Below are positions 25,465 to 34,230 of a DNA stretch of 35,749 nt, piece by piece. The position numbers and the translations under genes were made by a program. The stretch is from the NCBI GenBank assembly GCA_018817905.1, contig JAHISS010000068.1:1-35749 (forward strand). Direction: 5' to 3'. The stretch is from Nanobdellota archaeon (lineage in GTDB: Archaea > Nanobdellota > Nanobdellia > Pacearchaeales > GW2011-AR1). Positions within the stretch are counted from its first letter, which is position 1; each line of letters opens with the position of its first letter. Under the pieces are notes generated by a model. It was given only the letters and a program-made list of their open reading frames with translations, had not been told where the DNA came from and made no database searches.

Positions 25465-26316
25465 ATGAACTACTATCAAATACGCAAGAAAAAGAGAAGC
25501 AGCCTTTTGCAAAAGGTGGAAGGTTTTTCCGTAGTAACATGGCTCATAATCATAAATATAATTTTTTCAATAACTGGATTTATTTTCTTCGGAATTTCTG
25601 AAGATTACATCAGCTACCTCGCTCTCAAGCCAGAAAATATCTTGCAGGGAAAGTATCTCTGGACATTAATCACTCACATGTTTGTCCACGGAGGAGTTTT
25701 CCATTTATTTGTCAATATGTTTTCCTTATTTTTCATTGGGAGATGGACTGAAAAAATAATTGGAGGAAGGAGGTTTTTTTGGTTTTACTTCGCGGCTGGC
25801 TTATTTGCCGTAACCCTTACAACATTATTGTCAGTATTTCTTGGAACAAGCGAACTTGGGATGAGAATTTTCGGATCGCCAGAAGTTTTCATGGTTGGAG
25901 CATCCGGAGCTATATTTGGATTAGTAGGAATATTATCCATCTTAATCCCTAAAAGCAAGGTTTCCCTAATCTTTGGGCCGTTGGTGGTTATAGTTGCTCA
26001 AATCATCTTAGAAAAAAGTTTCCCAAGCTTTTCAGGAATTATTAACGTTATTTCGACTGTGTTAATATTTGGGATGATAATTTTTCTTTTCTCTCCTAAC
26101 AATGCAATGAGATCATTGGCTATGCCAATAACAATCAGTCTTTGGATGGTTCCTTTAATTGCGATAGTTCCATTAGTTTTAATAAGTTTATTTATTGCTC
26201 TCCCAATCGGAAACGTCGCACACTTCGGCGGCTTCCTCGCCGGAATCATCTACGGATTATATCTCAAAACAAAATACAAGAAGAAAGTCCAAAGGTTGCA
26301 AAAGATGTTCCGATGA
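25465..26316 (+). CDS. Rhomboid-family intramembrane serine protease
   Basis: 283 aa; LITHMFVHGGVFHLFVNMFSLFFIGRWTEKIIG; GASGAIFGLVG catalytic Ser; NVAHFGGFLAGIIYG catalytic His. Confidence 0.93.
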   Translation: MNYYQIRKKKRSSLLQKVEGFSVVTWLIIINIIFSITGFIFFGISEDYISYLALKPENILQGKYLWTLITHMFVHGGVFHLFVNMFSLFFIGRWTEKIIGGRRFFWFYFAAGLFAVTLTTLLSVFLGTSELGMRIFGSPEVFMVGASGAIFGLVGILSILIPKSKVSLIFGPLVVIVAQIILEKSFPSFSGIINVISTVLIFGMIIFLFSPNNAMRSLAMPITISLWMVPLIAIVPLVLISLFIALPIGNVAHFGGFLAGIIYGLYLKTKYKKKVQRLQKMFR

Positions 26317-26370
26317 TTACCATTACATTTTAACAAATTCAGAAAGATTTAAATAAAAAGTAATGGTAAT
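26316..26370. promoter_or_regulatory. Perfect 11-bp inverted repeat flanking the Fic gene promoter
   Basis: ATTACCATTAC (26316-26326) and GTAATGGTAAT (26360-26370) around a TATA-like TTTAAATA. Confidence 0.6.
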
Positions 26371-26376
26371 AAAATA

Positions 26377-27228
26377 ATGAGAATCATAAAAAGAAAAAAA
26401 GGCGATAAAGAATATTTTTACCTACAGCACTCGTTCAGAAAAAAAGGAAAAATAATAACCAAGGAAAAATATCTTGGGAAAAAAGTTCCTTCTAATATCG
26501 AGAAGATTAAAGAAGAGCTTGTCCACGAAACAAAAAGAGAGCTTTATCTCAAGTTAGAAAAAATAAAAAACCATTTTCAAGAAGAATGGAAAAAAATTCC
26601 AAAATCTGCGAGAGAGAGAGAGTTAAAAGAAATCGCAATTGCTTTCACATACAATACAAACGCAATTGAGGGGTCGACTATAACGCTTGAAGAAACAGAA
26701 GGAATCATTCGGGAAAACATTGCGCCAAACAAACCCCTGAGAGATGTTAAAGAAACAGAAGACCACAACAAAGTTTTTCTCAATCTTTTGAACAAAAAAG
26801 AAAAGTTTACAAAGAAATTGCTTTTGAAATGGCATAAAGAAATTTTTAGCCAAACAAAGAAAGATATTGCTGGAAAATTTAGAGACTATTTTGTCAGAGT
26901 CGGAAACTACCGCGCAATAGATTGGCAGGATATTGATAAAGAAATGAAAAAACTAATCAAATTCGTTGACTCTGAAAATATTAACCCCGTTGAACTATCT
27001 GCCCGCGCACATTATCGCTTTGAAAAAATCCATCCTTTTGGCGACGGCAACGGGCGTGTCGGTCGTCTCCTCATGAACTTCATACTTTGGCACAATTCCT
27101 ATCCAACGTTGATAACAGAATATAAAAAAAGACGCTCGTATTACAAAGCACTGCGAAAAGATGAAGATAAATTTGTAGATTACTTCCTCAGGCGATATCT
27201 CGCAGTTCATGGAAACAGAGCGGAATGA
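26377..27228 (+). CDS. Fic-domain protein (putative AMPylase)
   Basis: 283 aa; HPFGDGNGRVGRLL; inhibitory-helix-like TNAIEGSTITLEETEGII. Confidence 0.93.
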   Translation: MRIIKRKKGDKEYFYLQHSFRKKGKIITKEKYLGKKVPSNIEKIKEELVHETKRELYLKLEKIKNHFQEEWKKIPKSARERELKEIAIAFTYNTNAIEGSTITLEETEGIIRENIAPNKPLRDVKETEDHNKVFLNLLNKKEKFTKKLLLKWHKEIFSQTKKDIAGKFRDYFVRVGNYRAIDWQDIDKEMKKLIKFVDSENINPVELSARAHYRFEKIHPFGDGNGRVGRLLMNFILWHNSYPTLITEYKKRRSYYKALRKDEDKFVDYFLRRYLAVHGNRAE

Positions 27229-27239
27229 ATAATCAAAAA

Positions 27240-27437
27240 TAAAATGCCATCAAAAACAAACCCACGAAAAAAAGATTCGATGTTTAATTTTAGATTTAAT
27301 TATCAAGTAAAATTCCAAATCACAGCAAGTAAAGTCAGAAGACAACCATTATTAACAACACAAATTATCGGATATGATAATCTCTTGGAGGCGGAACATT
27401 TTTATCCAGTAGTAATCTCTTTGGATTTCTCTTCAAT
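27240..27437 (+). repeat. Dispersed intergenic repeat, copy 3 (diverged)
   Basis: AAATGCCATCAAAAACAAACCCACGAAAAAAAGAT...AGACAACCATTATTAACAAC...GATATGATAATCT...GGCGGAA...CTTCAATTAAATTCCA parallels copies 1 and 2. Confidence 0.6.
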
Positions 27438-27461
27438 TAAATTCCAGCTACAACAATCAAT

Positions 27462-28055
27462 GTGACAATGAAAAAACAAAACCTCTCCGTAAAAACACAA
27501 TTCAAAGAAGCCATTTCCTATTTGAAAGAATCAACAAATTACATCTACGCGTCAGTCGCAATTTTCTTCGCAAGTTCAATCGCTGGTTTTATCTTCAGCA
27601 CACATCTCTCATTCATCGACAAACTCCTCGCAGAACTCATCGCCAAAACCCAAGATCTCAACACCGCGGAAATGGTTTTTTTCATTTTACAAAACAACCT
27701 GCAAAGTTCCTTCTTCGCAATCTTGCTCGGGGTTTTCCTCGGCCTGTTCCCACTTTTCGCCGCAATCTCCAACGGCGTTGTTCTCGGCTATGTCTTATCA
27801 AAAACTTACGAAGTCGCCGGCTTTCTTTCTTGGTGGCGGCTCCTTCCCCACGGAATCTTCGAACTCCCAGCAATTTTCATATCAATCGGCCTTGGAATAA
27901 AATTTGGATTTACCATCTTCCTAAACAAAAAAATCCGCATCAAAGAATTCAAAAGGCGATTCTACAATTCGCTCAACACATTCCTCATGCTCATCATCCC
28001 GCTACTGATAATCGCCGCAATTATCGAAGGTCTGTTGATCGGTCTGCTTAGTTAG
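27462..28055 (+). CDS. SpoIIM/DUF95-family membrane protein
   Basis: 197 aa; multi-TM; WWRLLPHGIFELPAIFISIGLGIKFG family signature. Confidence 0.85.
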   Translation: MTMKKQNLSVKTQFKEAISYLKESTNYIYASVAIFFASSIAGFIFSTHLSFIDKLLAELIAKTQDLNTAEMVFFILQNNLQSSFFAILLGVFLGLFPLFAAISNGVVLGYVLSKTYEVAGFLSWWRLLPHGIFELPAIFISIGLGIKFGFTIFLNKKIRIKEFKRRFYNSLNTFLMLIIPLLIIAAIIEGLLIGLLS

Positions 28056-28365
28056 GCTCAAACAATCTCCAGGCAATGCTAAAATCTCTATCTCCATAAT
28101 CTTTGTAAGCGCGCGCCAATCTCTTCGCATCATCAAGAAGTTCATCGCCAAAAAGTTCCAGAAAAGACATAGTAGCATAAACCTTGAGATAAGGCCTTTC
28201 ATCTTTCTTCAAACGCGATTTCCTCACAGCTCTAAAAACATCCAACGCTCTTCCTCTTTTAACAGAATAACCTCCTCCCAAAACCGCCTCTGCAATTTCA
28301 ATATATCTCAACGTCTTGTCTAACGCATTCCTATCTCTTCCCCGCTGGTCATCAATTCCTTCCAT
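28048..28365 (-). CDS. Small hypothetical protein
   Basis: 105 aa helical ORF; no family recognised; small convergent overlap with 27462-28055. Confidence 0.55.
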   Translation of the reverse strand: MEGIDDQRGRDRNALDKTLRYIEIAEAVLGGGYSVKRGRALDVFRAVRKSRLKKDERPYLKVYATMSFLELFGDELLDDAKRLARAYKDYGDRDFSIAWRLFEPN

Positions 28366-28434
28366 CGCTTCACAACTAAAAGACGCTTTTTAAGAATTGT
28401 TGTAACAACAATCTTCTGCAATAACAAATAAAAC

Positions 28435-31400
28435 TCACCCAAACAATCCCTTAAACCAATCCCAAAACCCTTCACCTTCAGGAGAAAGCCGCATCTCCTC
28501 TTTCTCAACAGAAACTCCGACACGTTGCTCAGATGCTGGTTCTCTTTGAGACGCTTCTCGTGGGACGCTTCCGTTGTCTTCCACCATATCTTTTTCACAA
28601 CAATAATATCCAGGATAACCTTCATCAGCACATTCATCTCCAGAAGCCAATATCACATTACAATCATCCGGCAACATACAAACACCTCCTAACTCGCTAC
28701 ACGTCAAAGGCATTGTCCGAACACAACATTGATAATCTGAACCATATTCTTGCTCACACCAAACATCTCCTTCTGGAATAGGATCTTGACCGCAGCCGTC
28801 GCTGCGGCATTGGTGTTGTGGTTCGCACGGCACTAGCACATCGCATTCAAACACAGGATACTGCCCGTCTTCCTGGCACCAAACATTTTCAAAATCCCAA
28901 TCAACATAAGTATCGGCAGGTCTTGGTACAGATGTCATCTCTTCTGTAGTTCTGCCTTCACCACCATCACTCCAGTCTGTTCCAGATGAATTAATATCCC
29001 AGTAAGATGAAACTACTTCTGTATCTGAATAACCAGCCTCAATGATTAAGCCACCACCAGAACCTACATCCCCTGTAGAGTATGAATTAATAATATCCCC
29101 TGGATTAAGTTCTCCAACCAATCCCCCACCATAAGAACTTGAAACTTCCACATTTGCATAAGAATTTAAAACCATTACACCTTCCCCGACTCCCACTAAA
29201 CCTCCTACTGTGTCTCCCCCATCTATCGCACCATCCACAGATACTTGGGAAATAAACGTCCAAAAAGACCGCCCGACCAACCCTCCAGTTTCATCACCAC
29301 CGACCAAATTAATATTCCTCATCTTAGTATTCTTAATAGTCCCGCCGTGAGACAAGCCAACCAAACCCCCCAACTCGTATACACCATTTGAAAAGTTAAT
29401 ATTTTCCAGCCAAACATTAGAGATAATGCCTCGGAACACATTCCCAAAAAAACCAACCCTCTCTCTATATCCATTAAAACTAACATTGGATATCTTAAAC
29501 CCGTTACCATTATACGACCCCTTAAACCGAGAGTCCATAGCAATTGGCTCAAATTCCCCCCACCCAGATAAATCAATATCGCAAACCTGAACATAATGGT
29601 AATCCAGATTATTTCTCACGTTGTCAAGATCCTCGGCTGTACAAATTTCTATGTCTTCATAATCACATGATGAAGAACAACCATCTCTATCTAATACATT
29701 TCCATCATCACATTCCTCTCCTGTCTCTCTTTTTCCATTACCGCAAATCCTGAATTCTTCCCATGCTAACATTGGATAATCCCCATCAGACTGAAGCCAA
29801 ACATTTTCAAAATCCCAACCAACATAAGTATTCTCAGGCCTTGGTACCGAAGTCATCTCTTCTGTTGTGCGACCTTCGCCACCAGCGCTCCAATCTGTTC
29901 CAGATGAATTGATATCCCAATAAGAGGATATTATTTCTAGCTCATAACCTTGCATGGACTTATTTTGTCCAATCAAACCGCGGCCCAAAATATTCCCATT
30001 TGTAATCCCAACAGAATATGAATTGTTAATTGTACCCGTCCCCGCTACAAGACCGCCAACTAACCCCCCCACATGTTCACCTGTAGAAAGTCTTACATCA
30101 GAATGAGAGTTCTCTATTTTACTGTCACAACCACAGGTACGACATAAATCACCAAAACTTTCCACTAAACCGCCCAAAAAAATACCCGGCCATTGTGTAT
30201 TCACTTCTCCAACAGAATACGAACTCCTAATTATCCCATCGCACATATCTCCAACTAATCCTCCGGCATGGCCTTCAATCACAATGTCTGCAGCAGACTT
30301 TTCAATCGTACTCCTATAAGAATAACCTACTAATCCTCCAACAGTTATAACACCGCCACCTTCAATAAATCCAGATACAGAAACCCCACTGATGTTTGCA
30401 TACATGGCTTCCCCTACCAATCCTCCCCTGAAATTTACATATTGTGCCTCTAATGTAATGTTTTCAAGTTTAAGGTTCTTAACTTCTCCATTTTTTATTA
30501 GTCCAAATAAACCACTATACCAATAAGAACTGCTCTGAAATAGATTTGATATTTTATGGCCTTGTCCATCGTATAAACCGGAAAAGTGAACAGGGCCTAT
30601 GTCAACAGAACGTATCGGTTCAAATTCGCCCCATTCAGATAAATCAATATCACAAACTTGAATGTAATGGTAGTCCAAATTACTCCTCACATTATCAAGG
30701 TCCTCTGGTGTACAAATTTCTATTGGTGGGCGTAGTGTTAATAACACATGAACATCAATAACCTGGTCTTCAATAACTTCCTCAGTTATTATCTCATCAG
30801 AGTAAAATTTCCTTGTTAATTTAATCTCGCGCTCCCCTGTTTTCAGCCCAATAACTCTAGGTGTCTCCCCCCTGTAAACAAACTCCTGAGTAATTTCATC
30901 CTTAACATAAACTCCTGCTCCAGATGGTTCAGATGTGACATTCAAATATCCGATAGGATACATCAACAACCCGCAATTCTCAAAAATGCTTTCATTAGCG
31001 TCATCACAATCTCCAATAACACCATCACATGGTGGACAATTGTCTGGCTTCACACCAATACCCCAGTTACAATACCCATCTCCATCATTATCATTACATA
31101 ACTTCTCTGGAGGATCCGACAAAAGAGGTTGCGGCTCTTCAACCGCATAAGCAAACCATGAATCAATACCAGAATCGCCCATTAAAATTTTAAAGTAGCC
31201 GTCCTCCCCCCAACCAGTTCCCCAGCTATTTTTCACAATCCAATACTCCATTCCATCATACATTCCCCAGCCAACAATAGTCACTGAATGATCTCCCTCC
31301 CGGCGGCCAGTTACATGAAAATAAATTCCTTCACTGTACACTAAAAAATCCTCATAAATTTCCATCCCAACATTGACAGGCCCGTATTCCATAATTGTCT

Positions 31401-32244
31401 GTTTTATTGCATCAACAGACAACGTCGGGTTGGCATAAGAAACTATTTTCCACGCTGTCTGCTGCCAATCAGCACATCTATTACTGCAATCACTATCAGT
31501 CGCTGTGTAAGGAAAACATTCTTCTGCTGACACACCGTTGTTTTGAAGATAATCACTAAATAGTTCTTCTATTTCATAAGTATAAGCACCATTACACCCA
31601 TCCCCAAGATAACACGACACCAAGTCCTGTTCCGACATGTCAATGTCTAAATCAGGATTATTGTAATAAGCATTTGTACTTCCTTCAAGGGATGCGAGAG
31701 CACCAAATGCCCAACAGCTTCCACAAGCTGCTTGATCTTTTATTGAAGTAATATAATCTTCACCATGCTGCTCTCTCCAATCAAAAAAATCAGGCAACAT
31801 TTCCGATCTCTCTCCAGAACCAACTTGTTCTTCTATCGGAGTTGTCGGAGGTTTAAGACCATACAAAGATTCTCGCTCTTCATCACTTAAAAGATATTTA
31901 GAAGTGAAATCTGCTTCCCACAATCCCCCCTTATCCTGGACCTCTTTCCTAATCTCCTTCAATTCATAATTTAATTCTGTCTGCCTTTCAGGAGACAAAC
32001 TCTTTAGCCCCTCTTTTATCTCTAAAGGCAGAGAATTTATTTCCTCACTGTTAAAATCAATTGAATACTCGGATAACAAATTATCTTGCACCTCTCTTAT
32101 ATCACTATCACTGGACGTGATGGGCGGGGCACCTCTTCGCCCAGGACTCAACTCCAAATCATTTTCTAACAAAAAATACTCCGCTCCACTAAAAACCAAA
32201 ACAAAAACCACAATCAAAACAATCCCAACAACCTCTTTCCTCAT
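28435..32244 (-). CDS. Secreted papain-family (C1A) cysteine protease with duplicated GLUG modules, DUF4215-like repeat and C-terminal Cys-rich module
   Basis: 1269 aa; DQAACGSCWAFGALAS, GDHSVTIVGWG, VKNSWGTGWGEDGYF; two EICT.EDLDNVR..LDYHY.QVCDIDLS modules; CGNGKRETGEECDDGNVLDRDGCSSSC; shared N/C cassettes. Confidence 0.93.
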   Translation of the reverse strand: MRKEVVGIVLIVVFVLVFSGAEYFLLENDLELSPGRRGAPPITSSDSDIREVQDNLLSEYSIDFNSEEINSLPLEIKEGLKSLSPERQTELNYELKEIRKEVQDKGGLWEADFTSKYLLSDEERESLYGLKPPTTPIEEQVGSGERSEMLPDFFDWREQHGEDYITSIKDQAACGSCWAFGALASLEGSTNAYYNNPDLDIDMSEQDLVSCYLGDGCNGAYTYEIEELFSDYLQNNGVSAEECFPYTATDSDCSNRCADWQQTAWKIVSYANPTLSVDAIKQTIMEYGPVNVGMEIYEDFLVYSEGIYFHVTGRREGDHSVTIVGWGMYDGMEYWIVKNSWGTGWGEDGYFKILMGDSGIDSWFAYAVEEPQPLLSDPPEKLCNDNDGDGYCNWGIGVKPDNCPPCDGVIGDCDDANESIFENCGLLMYPIGYLNVTSEPSGAGVYVKDEITQEFVYRGETPRVIGLKTGEREIKLTRKFYSDEIITEEVIEDQVIDVHVLLTLRPPIEICTPEDLDNVRSNLDYHYIQVCDIDLSEWGEFEPIRSVDIGPVHFSGLYDGQGHKISNLFQSSSYWYSGLFGLIKNGEVKNLKLENITLEAQYVNFRGGLVGEAMYANISGVSVSGFIEGGGVITVGGLVGYSYRSTIEKSAADIVIEGHAGGLVGDMCDGIIRSSYSVGEVNTQWPGIFLGGLVESFGDLCRTCGCDSKIENSHSDVRLSTGEHVGGLVGGLVAGTGTINNSYSVGITNGNILGRGLIGQNKSMQGYELEIISSYWDINSSGTDWSAGGEGRTTEEMTSVPRPENTYVGWDFENVWLQSDGDYPMLAWEEFRICGNGKRETGEECDDGNVLDRDGCSSSCDYEDIEICTAEDLDNVRNNLDYHYVQVCDIDLSGWGEFEPIAMDSRFKGSYNGNGFKISNVSFNGYRERVGFFGNVFRGIISNVWLENINFSNGVYELGGLVGLSHGGTIKNTKMRNINLVGGDETGGLVGRSFWTFISQVSVDGAIDGGDTVGGLVGVGEGVMVLNSYANVEVSSSYGGGLVGELNPGDIINSYSTGDVGSGGGLIIEAGYSDTEVVSSYWDINSSGTDWSDGGEGRTTEEMTSVPRPADTYVDWDFENVWCQEDGQYPVFECDVLVPCEPQHQCRSDGCGQDPIPEGDVWCEQEYGSDYQCCVRTMPLTCSELGGVCMLPDDCNVILASGDECADEGYPGYYCCEKDMVEDNGSVPREASQREPASEQRVGVSVEKEEMRLSPEGEGFWDWFKGLFG

Positions 32245-32383
32245 CCATCAATAAACTTTCAAAGATATATAAAATATTCCCTCCACTCAATCTCTCCGCA
32301 CAAAAATAAACATCTCTAAATTGATTTTTTCAACAACGCCCAACCACAACAAACCTTTAAAATAACTCAATCTATCTAAAACC

Positions 32384-32914
32384 ATGCACGAACATATAAC
32401 TGAAAAAAGCGTTGAAGAACTTGACACAGAAATCGAATTCGAGAATTTAAAAAAAATAGAAGCGGCGCTCTTCCTTGCCGGCAGGTTCATGACAATCCCA
32501 GAGCTCATAACTTTAACAGACGTCAATCCAATTCTTCTAAAGAAAATGCTCTCTGACCTTCAAGACAAATATAAAGATTCAGGGATAAACATAATCCAAC
32601 AGGAAAACTCCTGGAAAATGGACGTCTCTGAAGACCACATCTCAATGGTGAACAAACTCGCAACCGGCTCCAGCGAATTCACAAAAGCCGAGCAGGAAAC
32701 CCTTGCCATCATCGCCTACAAACAGCCAATAAAACAGTCGGTAATCATCAAAATCCGCGGCAACAAGGCCTACGACCACATAAAACAATTCGTAGAAATG
32801 AACCTCCTAAACAAAAAGAAAACCGGCCACACCGCAGAGCTCACCCTCACCGAAAGGTTTTACGATTATTTTAGTTTGAATAGAGACCAAGGTGAAGGAC
32901 TGAGAGGAGGGTAA
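32384..32914 (+). CDS. scpB: Segregation and condensation protein B (ScpB)
   Basis: 176 aa; EAALFLAGRFMTIPEL; TKAEQETLAIIAYKQPIKQSVIIKIRGNKAYDHIKQFVEMNLL. Confidence 0.9.
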   Translation: MHEHITEKSVEELDTEIEFENLKKIEAALFLAGRFMTIPELITLTDVNPILLKKMLSDLQDKYKDSGINIIQQENSWKMDVSEDHISMVNKLATGSSEFTKAEQETLAIIAYKQPIKQSVIIKIRGNKAYDHIKQFVEMNLLNKKKTGHTAELTLTERFYDYFSLNRDQGEGLRGG

Positions 32915-32915
32915 G

Positions 32916-34154
32916 GTGCCAGATTTCATAACGACTGTTTATTTGGTCTTCATGTTCGTAGCCCTCTACTTTTTTTCTTTCTTTATCATTTTAACTATAA
33001 AAAACAAAGACAAGTTATTTGACTATCCAAAACCACGAAAAGATTTTTTCATCAGCGTTCTAACCCCAGCCTATAACGAAGAAGACACCATCCGAGACAC
33101 TATAGAACACATTATGGAACTAGAATACCCAAAAAACAAAATAGAACTCATCGTTTTAAACGATTGCTCAACAGACAACACTTCTAAGATAATTAAAGAA
33201 TTAATGAAAAAATACAAAAACCTAAAACTGATTGAAAACAAAACAAACCTCGGCAAAGCAAAATCTCTAAACATTGGGATTAAAAAAGCAAGGGGCGAAT
33301 TAATTGCTGTTGTCGACTCTGATAGTTTCCCGAGCAAAAATTCTTTGCAAAAATTAACTGGGTTTTTTTCTGACCCAAAAATGGGCGCTGTCACCTCTTT
33401 TGTCAGAGTAAGAAACAAAGAAAAGAACCGCCTCGCAAAAATCCAGTCAATAGAATACTTAATAATGGGTTGGAGCAGAAAACTTTTAGATTTTATCGAC
33501 TCTGTTTATGTTACAAATGGTCCGCTAAGCGTTTATAGGAAGTCCTACGTGAACAAAGTGGGAGGTTTTGATCCAACCACTGTAACAGAAGATATTGACA
33601 TAACCTGGAACATGATGTATCATGGTTATAAAACCGGGATGTGTTTAGGCGCTGATGTGTCTACAGTTGCGCCATCTTCTTACAAACAATGGTTCAAACA
33701 AAGGATGCGGTGGGGAATGGGCGGATTGCAGGCAATCTCGAAATATAGAAAGATATTTTTCAAAAAAGGAATGTTCGGAGCTTTTGTTCTCCCGTTCGTC
33801 TCATTTAGCATTGTTATGAGCCTATTAACATTTATGTTTTCCATTTATTTGGTGCTCAAATTTTTCGCTACCCGTCTTTTAACGGCAGGATATTCTCTGT
33901 CTACAGATTCTGCGATTTTTAGTCTGCAAGATATTAACTTATATCCTTCTGTGATAATCTTCTTTTTCGTAGTGCTTTTCACACTCTCAACAGCATATGC
34001 ATGGTATGTTCTAAATAAAACAGAATACGAGCAAAACATAAACACAAAAAAATTCTTCAACATACTTTTTTACACTGTTCTTTACCTATCAATTTATCCA
34101 GTAGTTTGGTTCGCTTCAATATATAAATTTGCGAGGAATGATTTGAGATGGTGA
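32916..34154 (+). CDS. Family 2 glycosyltransferase, membrane processive-type
   Basis: 412 aa, GTG start with upstream GAGGAGGG; SVLTPAYNEEDTIRDTI, DSDSFPSKNSLQ, KQRMRWGMGG; C-terminal TMs. Confidence 0.92.
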   Translation: MPDFITTVYLVFMFVALYFFSFFIILTIKNKDKLFDYPKPRKDFFISVLTPAYNEEDTIRDTIEHIMELEYPKNKIELIVLNDCSTDNTSKIIKELMKKYKNLKLIENKTNLGKAKSLNIGIKKARGELIAVVDSDSFPSKNSLQKLTGFFSDPKMGAVTSFVRVRNKEKNRLAKIQSIEYLIMGWSRKLLDFIDSVYVTNGPLSVYRKSYVNKVGGFDPTTVTEDIDITWNMMYHGYKTGMCLGADVSTVAPSSYKQWFKQRMRWGMGGLQAISKYRKIFFKKGMFGAFVLPFVSFSIVMSLLTFMFSIYLVLKFFATRLLTAGYSLSTDSAIFSLQDINLYPSVIIFFFVVLFTLSTAYAWYVLNKTEYEQNINTKKFFNILFYTVLYLSIYPVVWFASIYKFARNDLRW

Positions 34155-34230
34155 ACTGGGCGCCGTTTATTTTTTCCCAGCCATTCCATTAATTATAGTT
34201 TCAATCGGCTGGATTTTTCAGCAGGTTTCG

